From Sphingomonas yantingensis (GTDB lineage: Bacteria; Pseudomonadota; Alphaproteobacteria; Sphingomonadales; Sphingomonadaceae), in assembly GCF_014199325.1 (NCBI RefSeq), contig NZ_JACIJJ010000001.1:744001-808000 (forward strand): DNA of 64,000 bases, read 5' to 3'. Below, one piece after another: positions 34,122 to 42,464 of this stretch (within the stretch, counting starts at the first letter, position 1; each line of letters begins with the position of its first letter). The notes under the pieces were generated by a model. That model was not told where the DNA came from. It was given only the letters and a program-made list of their open reading frames with translations, and made no database searches. A program made the translations under genes and the position numbers.

Positions 34122-35508
34122 GCCCGATCCCTTCATCATGTCCGACGACGACAGGCCCGCGCTGTTAGCCGAGGGACGCCCAGGCGACAACGCCGCGCCG
34201 ATGAGCGTGGGCGAGTTGTCGGGCCGGCTGAAGCGGATGGTCGAGGGCGAGTTCGGCCATGTCCGCCTGCGCGGCGAAATCTCGGGCTTCAAGCGCGCGA
34301 CCTCGGGCCATGTGTACCTTGCGCTCAAGGACGAGGCGGCGGTGATCGACGCGGTGATGTGGCGCGGGTCGGCGGGCGCGCTCGCCTTTTCCCCCGCGGA
34401 CGGGATCGAGGTAATCGCGACGGGCAAGCTCACCACCTATCCCGGCCGGTCGAAATACCAGATCGTCATCGAGCGGATGGAACTGGCGGGCGAGGGCGCG
34501 CTGATGGCGCTCCTCGAACGCAACAAGGCGCGGTTCGAGGCCGAGGGGCTTTTCCAGAAGTCGAAGGCGCGCCGGCCGCTGCCGTTCATGCCGCGCGTGA
34601 TCGGCGTCGTCACCAGCCCAACCGGCGCAGTGATCCGCGACATTCTCCACCGGCTGGAGGATCGCTGTCCCTCGCACGTGATCGTCTGGCCGGTGAAGGT
34701 GCAGGGCGACGGCGCGGCGAACGAAGTGGCGGCGGCGGTGCGCGGGTTCGATGCGATCGCGCCGGGCGGCCCGGTGCCGCGCCCCGACCTCGTCATCGTC
34801 GCGCGCGGTGGCGGCTCGATCGAGGACTTGTGGGCGTTCAACGAGGAGGCCGTCGTGCGTGCGGTCGCCGCCTGCTCGATCCCGATCGTCTCGGCGGTGG
34901 GGCACGAGACCGACACGACGCTCTGCGACTTCGCCGCCGATCTGCGCGCGCCCACCCCCACCGCCGCGGCGGAGATCGCGGTGCCGGTGCGCGCTGACCT
35001 GGCCGAACAGGTCGCGATGCTGGGCCTGCGCACGCAGCGGTGCGTGCGGCGCTATCACGAGCGGGCGGGCGAGCGGCTGGCGGCGCTGGCGCGGGTGATG
35101 CCCAAGCGCGATGCGCTGCTCGGGCCGCAGCGCCAGCGGGCCGACGATGCCGGCGCGCGGCTGGTGCGCGGGTTGGAGCGGCGGCTGACCGCGGGGCGCG
35201 GGCAGCTCGACCGCGCGGGGGCGGTGCTGCGCCCGGCGCTGCTCGACCGGCGACTGGAGCGGGCGGGGGCGGCACTGGCGTCGGCCGGACGGGCACTGGC
35301 GGCGAACGATCCCGAAAAGCCGCTGGAGCGCGGCTATGCCTATGTCGAGGGGCGGGTGAGCGGGCGCGTCGTCGCCGATACGGCTGCGGCGCGGTCGGCG
35401 GGGGCGCTCCGTCTTCACTTCAAGGACGGCACCGTCGATGCGCGGGTTGAGCGCAGCGGCGGGCGTGCCTACACTGAGGGCACACCCGAACAACCCAATC
35501 TTTTCTGA
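34120..35508 (+). CDS. xseA: Exodeoxyribonuclease VII large subunit
   Basis: The 462-residue protein is the catalytic subunit of exonuclease VII, which degrades single-stranded DNA from both ends. An N-terminal OB-fold ([20 protein letters not shown]) is followed by the core with [39 protein letters not shown] and [20 protein letters not shown], and by the Arg-rich coiled coil. The ATG at 34120 has AGGA five bases upstream; the next in-frame ATG (34138, [10 protein letters not shown]) has no ribosome site. It is divergent from purD with overlapping start codons. DUF2093 follows 18 bases later. Confidence 0.94.
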   Translation: MPDPFIMSDDDRPALLAEGRPGDNAAPMSVGELSGRLKRMVEGEFGHVRLRGEISGFKRATSGHVYLALKDEAAVIDAVMWRGSAGALAFSPADGIEVIATGKLTTYPGRSKYQIVIERMELAGEGALMALLERNKARFEAEGLFQKSKARRPLPFMPRVIGVVTSPTGAVIRDILHRLEDRCPSHVIVWPVKVQGDGAANEVAAAVRGFDAIAPGGPVPRPDLVIVARGGGSIEDLWAFNEEAVVRAVAACSIPIVSAVGHETDTTLCDFAADLRAPTPTAAAEIAVPVRADLAEQVAMLGLRTQRCVRRYHERAGERLAALARVMPKRDALLGPQRQRADDAGARLVRGLERRLTAGRGQLDRAGAVLRPALLDRRLERAGAALASAGRALAANDPEKPLERGYAYVEGRVSGRVVADTAAARSAGALRLHFKDGTVDARVERSGGRAYTEGTPEQPNLF

Positions 35509-35526
35509 ACGCGGATGAGAGATCCC

Positions 35527-35727
35527 ATGTTGATGTCGCACACCGCCCGTCCCGCCCGGCTGCATTTCATGGCCAACGGCTTTCGCGTGCTGTCGCCGGG
35601 CGACCATGTGCTGTGCGCGGTGACGGGCGAGCGGATCGCGCTCGACGCGCTAAAATATTGGAGTGTCGCGCGGCAGGAGGCCTATGCGAGTGCCGAGGTC
35701 GCGACAAAGGTGATGACGGGGGCGTGA
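35527..35727 (+). CDS. DUF2093 family small protein
   Basis: The 66-residue product matches DUF2093, a short alphaproteobacterial family: RPARLHFMANGFRVLSPGDH and VLCAVTGERIALDALKYWSV are its conserved core, ending with EAYASAEVATKV. It is cytoplasmic and of unknown function; the pattern with CAVTG suggests a small zinc-ribbon-like or beta fold, but only one cysteine is present. The ATG at 35527 is chosen because GAGAG lies just before it; ATGs at 35515 and 35533 are also possible. Its TGA overlaps the GTG of the M23 peptidase gene. Confidence 0.82.
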   Translation: MLMSHTARPARLHFMANGFRVLSPGDHVLCAVTGERIALDALKYWSVARQEAYASAEVATKVMTGA

Positions 35728-36536
35728 TCGCCCGGCGGCAAGTGCTGGGCGCAGGCGCGGCGCTGGCGATTGCCGGGGCGGCGCGGGGGCAGGGTTCCTC
35801 GCGCTTCGGCCTGACCGGGCGGGCGGTACAGGGCGGGGTGATGACCGGGACCGCGCCGCGCGGCGCCGGGTCGCTGACGTTCGACGGGACGCCGGTGCCG
35901 GTCGCCGCGGATGGCCGCTTCCTGATCGCCTTCGACCGCGATGCCGGGCCGATCGCGCGGCTGGTGGCGGGTTCGCTCAGCGAGATCATCAGCGTCGCGC
36001 CCGGCGACTGGCAGATCGAGCGCCTGCCGACGCTGCCGCGCATCAGCCAGCCGAGTGCCGAGTTCACCCGCCGCCGTGCGCCCGAGCTCGCGCGCATCGC
36101 CGCCGCGCGCGGCAGCGATAGTGACAGCGGCGGCTGGCGCCAGCGCTTTATTTGGCCCGCAAAGGGGCGCATTTCCGGCCGGTTCGGGTCGCAGCGCGTC
36201 TATGCGGGCGAGCCGGGTGCCTATCACTCCGGCGTCGACGTCGCGCGGCCGACCGGCGCGCCGGTGGTGGCGCCCGCCGACGGCGTGGTGATCCTCGCGG
36301 CGGCGGCGCCCTTTACGCTGGAGGGGCTGCTGCTGATGATCGACCACGGCATGGGCCTCAACAGCGCGTTCCTTCATCTGTCGCAGATCGACGTGAAGGA
36401 AGGGCAGGCGGCGCGCCAAGGGCAACTGATCGGTGCGGTCGGCGCGACGGGGCGGGCGACCGGGCCGCATCTCCACTGGGGCATGAAGTGGCGCGACGCG
36501 CGGATCGACCCGGCGCTGCTGGCGGGGGCGATGTAA
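35724..36536 (+). CDS. M23 family metallopeptidase (LytM domain)
   Basis: This 270-residue exported protein has a twin-arginine-like signal (MIARRQVLGAGAALAIAG) and a C-terminal LytM domain. The zinc site is complete: AYHSGVDVA, with His and Asp, and GPHLHWGMKW, with the HxH pair, near residue 250. It should cleave peptidoglycan cross-bridges or activate amidases. The GTG at 35724 overlaps the DUF2093 stop (GTGA). A linker region with RISQPSAEFTRRRAPEL separates signal and catalytic domains. A REP-like pair follows its stop. Confidence 0.9.
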   Translation: MIARRQVLGAGAALAIAGAARGQGSSRFGLTGRAVQGGVMTGTAPRGAGSLTFDGTPVPVAADGRFLIAFDRDAGPIARLVAGSLSEIISVAPGDWQIERLPTLPRISQPSAEFTRRRAPELARIAAARGSDSDSGGWRQRFIWPAKGRISGRFGSQRVYAGEPGAYHSGVDVARPTGAPVVAPADGVVILAAAAPFTLEGLLLMIDHGMGLNSAFLHLSQIDVKEGQAARQGQLIGAVGATGRATGPHLHWGMKWRDARIDPALLAGAM

Positions 36537-36540
36537 CAGG

Positions 36541-36624
36541 TCGTCGCCCCAGCGAAGGCTGGAGCCGTTGGCGGCAGGCGCCATGCTCAATCATCAAGCG
36601 ATCCCGGCTTTCGCTGGGATGACG
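36541..36624. repeat. REP-like inverted pair, type B
   Basis: CGCCCCAGCGAAGGCTGGAG (36545-36564) is mirrored by GATCCCGGCTTTCGCTGGG (36600-36618 region), an imperfect inverted pair related to the larger one at 25437. It occupies the convergent gap between the M23 peptidase and cmk and may end transcription from both sides. Confidence 0.7.
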
Positions 36625-36631
36625 GGCATAT

Positions 36632-37261
36632 TTAATCCCGCCGCGCCATCTGCGCTTCCGATAGCGCGATCGCCTTTTGCACGGCGGCCTCGATCGACAG
36701 GAAGCTCGTGTCCAGCGCCGCGGCATCGGCGGCCTGACGGAGCGGCGCTTCGCTGCGGCGGCTGTCGCGGTCGTCGCGGGCGCGGATGTCGGCGAGCACG
36801 CGGTCGTAGCTCACGTCGATCCCGTGGCGGCGCAGTTCCTCGTGCCGGCGGCGCGCGCGGATGGCGGGTGTGGCCTTCACGAACAGCTTCACGTCGGCAT
36901 CGGGGGCGATGACGGTGCCGATATCGCGACCGTCGAGCACCGCGCCGCCATCCTGCTGCGCGAACCGTCGCTGGCGCTGGAGCAATGCTGCGCGCACCAG
37001 CGGATGCGCCGAGACGATCGAGGCCGTCTTGCCGACGTGATCGCTGCGCAGGTCGGGCGAGGCGAGGACGCTTTCGTCGAAGTCGCACATCGCCACCACG
37101 TCCGCCTCGCGCGCCGGGTCCAGCCCCTCGGCCAGCACGCGCGCGGCGACCGCGCGATAGAGAAGCCCGGTGTCGAGGTGCGGCAGGCCGAAATGCTTCG
37201 CCAGCGCGCGGGCGATCGTGCCCTTGCCAGAGGCGGCGGGGCCGTCGACGGCAATAATCAT
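36632..37261 (-). CDS. cmk: Cytidylate kinase
   Basis: The 209-residue kinase phosphorylates CMP and dCMP. It has the P-loop GPAASGKGT at residue 7, the [11 protein letters not shown] substrate loop, [14 protein letters not shown] and the lid region [13 protein letters not shown]. The ATG at 37261 overlaps the aroA stop (ATGA); an ATG four codons upstream (MARS) is possible. The aroA-cmk order is a frequent bacterial arrangement, commonly followed by rpsA. Here rpsA is not next to it; a convergent M23 peptidase gene is. Confidence 0.94.
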   Translation of the reverse strand: MIIAVDGPAASGKGTIARALAKHFGLPHLDTGLLYRAVAARVLAEGLDPAREADVVAMCDFDESVLASPDLRSDHVGKTASIVSAHPLVRAALLQRQRRFAQQDGGAVLDGRDIGTVIAPDADVKLFVKATPAIRARRRHEELRRHGIDVSYDRVLADIRARDDRDSRRSEAPLRQAADAAALDTSFLSIEAAVQKAIALSEAQMARRD

Positions 37262-38601
37262 GCTTCGAGCCATGTCGGTTGCGCGCCGAGCGTCTGCGCG
37301 GTTGCGATGAAATCGGGATAGCTGGTGGCGATGGGCGATGCGTCGTCGATCGCGACGGCGTGCGCCGCGTGCATCCCTGCGACCGCCATCGCCATCGCGA
37401 TCCGGTGGTCGAGCAGGCTGGCGACGCGATCGCCGCCGGTGCCCGCCAGCGGCTCGCCGTCGCGGCCCTCGATCGACAGGCCGTCCTCATGCTCCTCGAC
37501 CGAAACGCCGGCAAGGCCGAGCGCGGCGGCCATCGCGGCGATGCGGTCCGATTCCTTAACGCGCAGCTCGTGCGCGCCGCGCGCGACGGTGCGGCCCTTC
37601 GAAAAGGCAGCGGCGACGAACAGCACCGGATATTCGTCTATCATGCTGGGGGCGAGCTCGGGCGGCACCTCGATCGCCGACAGGGGCGCGTGACGGACAC
37701 GCAAGTCGGCGACGTCCTCGCCGCCCACGTCGCGCGGGTTCAGCCGCTCGATCGACGCGCCCATCATCTGGAGCGCCGTCATCAGGCCCGTGCGCGTTGG
37801 GTTCATCAGCACGTTGCGTATCGTGACGTCCGACCCCGGCACGATCGAGGCTGCGACCATCCAGAAGCCCGCCGACGACGGATCGCCCGGCACGTCGATA
37901 TCGCGCGCGCGAAGCTCCGCCTCGCCGCGGATCGACACGACCTCACCCTCCACCGTCAGTTCGGCGCCGAAGCCGCGCAGCATCCGCTCGCTATGGTCGC
38001 GCGTCGGCACGCTTTCGATGACGCGGGTGATGCCCGGCGTATTGAGGCCCGCGAGCAGCACTGCCGACTTCACCTGGGCGGAGGCGACGGGCAGCCGGTA
38101 TTCGATCGGCACCGCGGGGCACAGGCCGCGCATGGTGAGCGGCAGGCGGTCGCCGGGGCTGGCGGTGAAGTCGGCGCCCATCCGCGACAAGGGCTCGATC
38201 ACGCGGCCCATCGGCCGCTTCGACAGGCTGGCGTCGCCGATGAACGTCGCGGTGATCGGATGGCTGGCGACCAGGCCCATGAGAAGGCGGGTGGAGGTCC
38301 CCGAGTTGCCCATGTCGAGCGCGGTTTGCGGCTGGAGGAGCCCGCCGACGCCGACGCCCGACACGCGCCATTCGCCGTCGTCGCGCCGCTCGATGCTCGC
38401 GCCCATCGCCCGCATCGCGGCGGCGGTGGCGAGCACGTCCTCGCCCTCGAGCAGCCCGCGGATGCGGCTCTCGCCGATCGCAAGGCCGGCGAACATCAGC
38501 GAGCGGTGGCTGATCGACTTGTCGCCCGGCACCGTCACCTCGCCCGTGAGGGGGCCGGCGGCGGCGATCGACAGCGGGCGGGGCGTGGCAGGAGGGTGCA
38601 T
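37258..38601 (-). CDS. aroA: 3-phosphoshikimate 1-carboxyvinyltransferase (EPSP synthase)
   Basis: This 447-residue enzyme joins shikimate-3-phosphate and PEP in aromatic amino acid synthesis. Active-site stretches are [59 protein letters not shown] and [15 protein letters not shown]. The loop region near residue 100 ([12 protein letters not shown]) has Ala-free class II character, NSGTSTRL, as found in glyphosate-tolerant alphaproteobacterial enzymes; class assignment by eye is tentative. The ATG at 38601 begins [11 protein letters not shown]. It leads the aroA-cmk operon and is divergent from the TIGR02300 gene. Confidence 0.95.
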   Translation of the reverse strand: MHPPATPRPLSIAAAGPLTGEVTVPGDKSISHRSLMFAGLAIGESRIRGLLEGEDVLATAAAMRAMGASIERRDDGEWRVSGVGVGGLLQPQTALDMGNSGTSTRLLMGLVASHPITATFIGDASLSKRPMGRVIEPLSRMGADFTASPGDRLPLTMRGLCPAVPIEYRLPVASAQVKSAVLLAGLNTPGITRVIESVPTRDHSERMLRGFGAELTVEGEVVSIRGEAELRARDIDVPGDPSSAGFWMVAASIVPGSDVTIRNVLMNPTRTGLMTALQMMGASIERLNPRDVGGEDVADLRVRHAPLSAIEVPPELAPSMIDEYPVLFVAAAFSKGRTVARGAHELRVKESDRIAAMAAALGLAGVSVEEHEDGLSIEGRDGEPLAGTGGDRVASLLDHRIAMAMAVAGMHAAHAVAIDDASPIATSYPDFIATAQTLGAQPTWLEA

Positions 38602-38706
38602 GGGCGCGGGCTTTTGACAGGGGGCTTGCACTATGGCAAGGCGCGCGCCACTTCGCGGGCCCTTCTCAAGGCCCGAAATCATCCCATCCGAAAGGCGATA
38701 CGCGGC

Positions 38707-39027
38707 ATGGTCAAGCCGGAATGGGGCACGAAGCGTTCGTGCCCGAAATGCGGAACCCGCTTCTACGATTTGCAGAAGGACGAGCCCGTCACCTGCATCA
38801 ACTGCGGCTATGCGTGGGAGCCCGAACCCATCCTGAAGTCCAAGCAGCCGCTGCCGTTCGAGGCGGTGAAGGCCGACAAGGACAAGGACAAGGAAGCCGA
38901 TTCGGATCTGGGTGACGATCTGGACATCGACACCGAGGACGACGACACCCCCGCCGACGACGATGTCGATCTGGGCGGCGACGACGATCTGGGTGTTGAA
39001 GCGCCGAGCGACGACGACGAGAACTGA
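38707..39027 (+). CDS. TIGR02300 family protein (FYDLN acid domain)
   Basis: The 106-residue protein has an N-terminal zinc-ribbon-like part with four cysteines, [17 protein letters not shown] and TCINCGYAW. The tail is extremely acidic (residues about 63-106, mostly Asp and Glu), including [19 protein letters not shown]. This is the TIGR02300 family of alphaproteobacteria, with unknown function; the acidic tail suggests binding to a basic protein or to RNA polymerase. It has its own 105-base upstream region containing TTGACA at 38614, but no clear -10 at the right distance. Confidence 0.9.
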   Translation: MVKPEWGTKRSCPKCGTRFYDLQKDEPVTCINCGYAWEPEPILKSKQPLPFEAVKADKDKDKEADSDLGDDLDIDTEDDDTPADDDVDLGGDDDLGVEAPSDDDEN

Positions 39028-39033
39028 TCGATC

Positions 39034-39065
39034 GGGCGCCGGGCGGCCGCGGCCGTCCGGTGCCC
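39034..39065 (+). terminator. Strong hairpin after the TIGR02300 gene
   Basis: A 15-base-pair stem (39034-39048 with 39051-39065, including two G-T pairs) starts seven bases after the stop codon. The arms are built from GGGC, CCGG and CGGCC blocks. No T run follows, so termination is probable but not certain. Confidence 0.6.
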
Positions 39066-39091
39066 ATTCGGCGGCGCCTTCAAAAACGCGC

Positions 39092-39120
39092 TTGCCAACC
39101 CAGAAAAGCGCCCCTAATGG
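39092..39120 (+). promoter_or_regulatory. Likely promoter of tRNA-Ala
   Basis: TTGCCA (39092-39097) and TAATGG (39115-39120) are separated by exactly 17 bases and lie 18 bases before the mature tRNA end. A GCGCC stretch directly after the -10 resembles the GC-rich discriminator of stringently controlled stable RNA promoters. Confidence 0.55.
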
Positions 39121-39138
39121 GCGCCTTCCCGGAACGAT

Positions 39139-39214
39139 GGGGCCGTAGCTCAGCTGGGAGAGCGTCGCAATGGCATTGCGAAGGTCAGGGGTTCGATCCC
39201 CCTCGGCTCCACCA
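39139..39214 (+). tRNA. tRNA-Ala (anticodon GGC)
   Basis: The 76-base cloverleaf folds fully. The acceptor arm is GGGGCCG with CGGCTCC, the D arm is GCTC/GAGC, and the anticodon arm TCGCA/TGCGA encloses ATGGCAT. The T arm is AGGGG/CCCCT with the TTCGATC loop. The anticodon is GGC, which reads GCC and GCU alanine codons, heavily used in this GC-rich genome. The CCA end is encoded (39212-39214). A small hairpin (CCAGCC/GGCTGG, 39217-39235) follows and may help 3' processing or termination, though it lacks a T run. Confidence 0.97.
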
Positions 39215-39384
39215 TTCCAGCCCCGATGCGGCTGGCATGACGAAGTTCCGGTTTCAGCACATCGCCGTTCGCTTTCGCCCCGATCCGTGGGCCGGGTATT
39301 GGCGCATCCCGATCGCTTCGCAGACAATCCGCCGCTTGCGGACGAGCGCGCCGCGCGCCTAGGGTCTGGCAAGGAGAATTGCCG

Positions 39385-39717
39385 ATGCCCGCGCCGAAAT
39401 CCGCCAAGAAGACCGGCACCGTCGAAATCCGCCTGACCGACGAGATGAAGGCCGCGTTTGCCGAGCGATGCCGGCGTGAGGACGTGACCGTGAGCGAGGC
39501 GGTGCGCCGACTGATGGAACGTCAGTTGAGCGGCGCGACCGATCGCGCCCGGCGTGGGCGAGGGCGGCTGATCGCTGCCGGCCTGCTCGGCGTCGCGCTC
39601 GGTGCGGGCGCTGCCGCCCCTTCCTTTGCACAGTCCGCGGCGACGAACCGTCCGACCTTCGAACAGCTCGATCGCGACCGTGACGGCGTGCTGACCCCCG
39701 CGGAATTCGCCCGATAG
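39385..39717 (+). CDS. Small RHH-like protein with membrane segment and EF-hand
   Basis: This 110-residue protein combines three parts rarely seen together. Residues 11-48 look like a ribbon-helix-helix DNA-binding fold ([20 protein letters not shown], then [13 protein letters not shown]). A basic stretch (RARRGRGR) and a hydrophobic helix follow (62-78), ending in SFAQS, a plausible signal peptidase site. The C-terminus is a canonical EF-hand loop at 96-107, [12 protein letters not shown], with acidic residues at positions 1, 3, 5 and 12. AAGGAG precedes the ATG at 39385. A signal peptidase I gene follows 70 bases later. The function is unknown; see findings. Confidence 0.8.
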   Translation: MPAPKSAKKTGTVEIRLTDEMKAAFAERCRREDVTVSEAVRRLMERQLSGATDRARRGRGRLIAAGLLGVALGAGAAAPSFAQSAATNRPTFEQLDRDRDGVLTPAEFAR

Positions 39718-39720
39718 GTT

Positions 39721-39752
39721 TGTCCGGACACGAAAACGGACGTGTCCGGGCA
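39721..39752 (+). promoter_or_regulatory. Twin TGTCCGG[A/G]CA sites before lepB
   Basis: TGTCCGGACA (39721-39730, a perfect palindrome) recurs as TGTCCGGGCA at 39743-39752, spaced 22 bases, or two helical turns. The same bases can fold as an 8-base-pair hairpin (CCGGACAC with GTGTCCGG). It may be a paired operator for lepB or a terminator without a T run. Confidence 0.4.
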
Positions 39753-39787
39753 CGGTAACGCTGGATCGCCGCGAGCGCAGCGGCTCG

Positions 39788-40579
39788 ATGCGGCGAATGA
39801 CACACTCGCTCCCATCCGCCCGCCGCCGCTGGCTCGTCGAGCTCCGCGGCCTTGCCCTCCTCACGCTTGGCGTGTTTGCGCTGCACAGCCTGGTCGCAAG
39901 GCCCTTCTACATTCCGTCCGCGTCGATGATGCCGACGCTGCAGGTCGGCGACCGGCTGGTCGTCAGCCGGTGGCCCTATGGCTGGTCCTACGCCTCCGCG
40001 GCATTGCATCTGCTGCCGCCGCTTCCGGGACGGCTGTTCGGCCGCATGCCTGCGCGCGGCGACGTGGTGATCCTCATCCCGCCGGGCGCCGGCCGGGGCG
40101 GGGAGGACTGGATCAAGCGCGTCGTCGGCCTGCCGGGCGACACGGTTCAGATGATCGCGGGACGGTTGTGGCTCAACGGGCGGCCGGTGCGTTCAGAGCG
40201 CGTCCGCGGACGCGGGTGTCCCGCCGAGCAGCGAGAGCCATGCGCCGCGTCGATCGTGCGCGAGACGCTGCCCGGCGGTGTGGGCTACGACACGCTCGAT
40301 CGCGGGCCCTCCTTCACCGACGATACCCCGCCGGTGCGCGTGCCCACGGGCAATGTCTTCGTCCTGGGCGATAATCGCGACGTCAGCGCGGACAGCCGCG
40401 TGCCGCTGGCGTTCGGCGGGCTGGGCGGGCCGGTTCCGGTCGAGGCGATCGGCGGGCGGGCGGAGGTCGTCACCTTTTCGCTCGGCGAGTCGGCCGGCTG
40501 GAACCCGCTGAGTTGGTGGGGCGCGCTGCGGCCCGAGCGCTCGTGGCGCTCGCTGCGTCCGGCCAGGTTGGCACGGTGA
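39788..40579 (+). CDS. lepB: Signal peptidase I
   Basis: The 263-residue membrane protease removes signal peptides from exported proteins. An N-terminal helix ([20 protein letters not shown]) anchors it. The catalytic Ser lies in [14 protein letters not shown] and the general-base Lys in [12 protein letters not shown]; the C-terminal [11 protein letters not shown] box is intact. A two-cysteine stretch ([13 protein letters not shown]) in the middle may be a disulfide loop. The usual alphaproteobacterial lepB lies beside rnc or acpS, so this copy, without those neighbours, is probably a second paralogue. The start could also be the ATG at 39800 (MTHSLPS). Confidence 0.92.
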   Translation: MRRMTHSLPSARRRWLVELRGLALLTLGVFALHSLVARPFYIPSASMMPTLQVGDRLVVSRWPYGWSYASAALHLLPPLPGRLFGRMPARGDVVILIPPGAGRGGEDWIKRVVGLPGDTVQMIAGRLWLNGRPVRSERVRGRGCPAEQREPCAASIVRETLPGGVGYDTLDRGPSFTDDTPPVRVPTGNVFVLGDNRDVSADSRVPLAFGGLGGPVPVEAIGGRAEVVTFSLGESAGWNPLSWWGALRPERSWRSLRPARLAR

Positions 40580-40601
40580 GCCGCAGGAAGCGGGCGCTCG
40601 T

Positions 40602-41498
40602 TCAAAGCGCCAGCCCAGCAGTCGGCGTGGCGCGCAGCCGCTCGATGTCCCGGGCCGGCGGCGCGCCGAACAGGCGGCGATATTCACGGCTGAACTGGGA
40701 CGGGCTTTCATAGCCGACGGCGAAGCCCGCGCTGCCCGCGCCGGCATCGCCGGCCAGCATCAGCCGCCGCGCCTCCTGAAGGCGCAATTGCTTCTGATAG
40801 GCAAGCGGGGTCATCCCGGTGATCGCCTTGAAGTGCGCGTGGAGCGACGACGGGCTCATGCCCGCTGCGGCTGCAATCTCATCGATACGGATCGCCGCGT
40901 CGAAGCGCTGCCGGATCGCACCGATCGCGCGGCTGATCTGGTTGAGGCGGCTGTCCGCGGTCGCGATCTGGCGAAGGACGGGGCCGTGCGGTCCGGTCAG
41001 CAGGCGATACTGGATCTCCCGCTCGATCAGCGGCGCCAGCGCGCCGATCGTGTCGGGCCGGTCAAGCAGCGCCACCAGCCGGCAGGCGGCGTCGATCAGG
41101 TCATGCTCGACCGGATAGACGCCGAGGACCGGCCGTTCGGCCGGCTGCACCGCGCGCCCCGCCGGCAGCATCAGGTCGGCGATCACCACGGGATCGAGAT
41201 CGATCTTGCAGCACAGATAGGGCCGCTCGGCGCTGGCATCGATCACATGGCCGACGAGTGGCAGGTCGACCGAGACGACGAGGTAATGCGCCGCGTCGTA
41301 GATCACGCTTCGCTCGCCCAGCGACACGCGCTTCGAGCCCTGGGCAATCAGGCAGAGCGATGCCTCGTAGACGGCGGGCGTGGGCGTGCTCGGCCGGTCC
41401 GCGCGGATCAGGCTCAGGCGGGGTATCGCCGTCGCGGTAATCCCGGGGTTTGCCACATGGCGGTCGATGGCGGCGGCAAGGTCGGCGATCCGGTCCAT
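40602..41498 (-). CDS. AraC family transcriptional regulator
   Basis: This 298-residue regulator has an N-terminal AraC_N (cupin-like) domain with VYEASLCLIAQGSKRVSLGE and a C-terminal pair of helix-turn-helix motifs. The first is IDEIAAAAGMSPSSLHAHFK and the second has the usual GYESPSQFSREYRRLFGAPP. It resembles regulators of alcohol or aldehyde dehydrogenases, and is divergent from an SDR oxidoreductase whose expression it probably controls. The 148-base gap at 41499-41646 should hold both promoters. The ATG at 41498 is chosen because the upstream in-frame segment is Pro- and Arg-rich and non-conserved. Confidence 0.9.
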   Translation of the reverse strand: MDRIADLAAAIDRHVANPGITATAIPRLSLIRADRPSTPTPAVYEASLCLIAQGSKRVSLGERSVIYDAAHYLVVSVDLPLVGHVIDASAERPYLCCKIDLDPVVIADLMLPAGRAVQPAERPVLGVYPVEHDLIDAACRLVALLDRPDTIGALAPLIEREIQYRLLTGPHGPVLRQIATADSRLNQISRAIGAIRQRFDAAIRIDEIAAAAGMSPSSLHAHFKAITGMTPLAYQKQLRLQEARRLMLAGDAGAGSAGFAVGYESPSQFSREYRRLFGAPPARDIERLRATPTAGLAL

Positions 41499-41646
41499 GG
41501 CCGTTCCTATCCCCGGCCTTGCCGCCCGCGGCAAGCGAGGCGATGCCGGTTTTGGAGGATCGTGCAAGACTGTCGGACGATCGCGCTACCGCTTGCGCCG
41601 CCCGGAACGCCATCTGCCCTCCGTCACCCAAGCAACGGAGCACATC

Positions 41647-42372
41647 ATGACAGAAGGTATCGACAAGGTCGTCCTGATTACCGGGGCATCGAGCGGAATC
41701 GGCGAGGCGGCGGCGCGCGAGCTGGCCGCGACGGGCGCGCGGCTCTTCATCGGCGCGCGGCGCGGCGATCGCTTGCGGGCGCTTGCCGCCGAACTCGGCG
41801 ACACGGTCGGCTGGCGCGAACTCGACGTGACCAACGGCACCGATTTTGAGCGGTTCGTCGAAGCGGCAGCGGCGCGGTTCGGCGGGATCGACGTGCTGGT
41901 CAACAATGCCGGCGTGATGCCGCTTTCCCCGCTCGCCGCGCGCAAGCAGGACGAGTGGAAGCGGATGATCGACGTCAACGTGGGCGGCGTCCTCAACGGG
42001 ATCGCGGCGGTGCTGCCGCGGTTCCTCGAACAGAAGCGGGGGCATGTCGTCAACGTCGCGTCGGTCGCGGCGCACATGGTGATGCCGACCGCGGCGGTCT
42101 ATTGTGCGACCAAGCACGCCGTCCGGGTCATTACCGAGGGGTTGCGGCAGGAGCAGGACAAGATTCGAACGACGCTGATCTCGCCCGGCGTGGTCGCGAC
42201 CGAGCTGGGGCACGATATCACCGATCCCGACGTCGCCACTGCCCTGACTGGCTGGCGCCGGAAGTCGCTGACCCCCGACGCGATCGCGCGGGCCATCCGC
42301 TATGCGATCGAGCAACCCGAGGGCATCGACATCAACGAGGTGATCGTCCGTCCTGTCGCCGCCGACATGTGA
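41647..42372 (+). CDS. SDR family oxidoreductase
   Basis: The 241-residue protein is a classical short-chain dehydrogenase: LITGASSGIGEAAARELA, VNNAGVMPLSPL, a Ser in NVASVAAHM and the active-site YCATKHA. GARRGDRL after the second strand, with Arg residues, points to NADP. It resembles the YdfG/serine-dehydrogenase-like group. Divergent from the AraC regulator, it is a likely target of that regulator. The ATG at 41647 follows the CACATC leader; no strong ribosome site is visible apart from CGGAG nearby. Confidence 0.9.
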   Translation: MTEGIDKVVLITGASSGIGEAAARELAATGARLFIGARRGDRLRALAAELGDTVGWRELDVTNGTDFERFVEAAAARFGGIDVLVNNAGVMPLSPLAARKQDEWKRMIDVNVGGVLNGIAAVLPRFLEQKRGHVVNVASVAAHMVMPTAAVYCATKHAVRVITEGLRQEQDKIRTTLISPGVVATELGHDITDPDVATALTGWRRKSLTPDAIARAIRYAIEQPEGIDINEVIVRPVAADM

Positions 42373-42464
42373 CCGAATCGCGGGTCGGGCAGGGGCGTCC
42401 GCTGCCGCGTCGATCGGCGCGGCGCGGCGCGGGCGCGGCGACGCTGAGCCCCGGCGTCGACCCC

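Noticed and set aside
38614..38640. TTGACA and the CTTGC/GCAAG hairpin as the promoter of the TIGR02300 gene
   Set aside because: No acceptable -10 sits 16-18 bases after TTGACA, so I could not support a promoter call.
39139..39214. The tRNA gene as an attachment site of an integrated element
   Set aside because: No integrase and no repeat of the tRNA 3' end were seen in the window; the flanking genes look like core genes.
39385..39717. The RHH-like gene as the antitoxin of a toxin-antitoxin pair
   Set aside because: No small toxin gene lies beside it; its neighbours are a tRNA and lepB, and it has a membrane helix and an EF-hand, which antitoxins lack.
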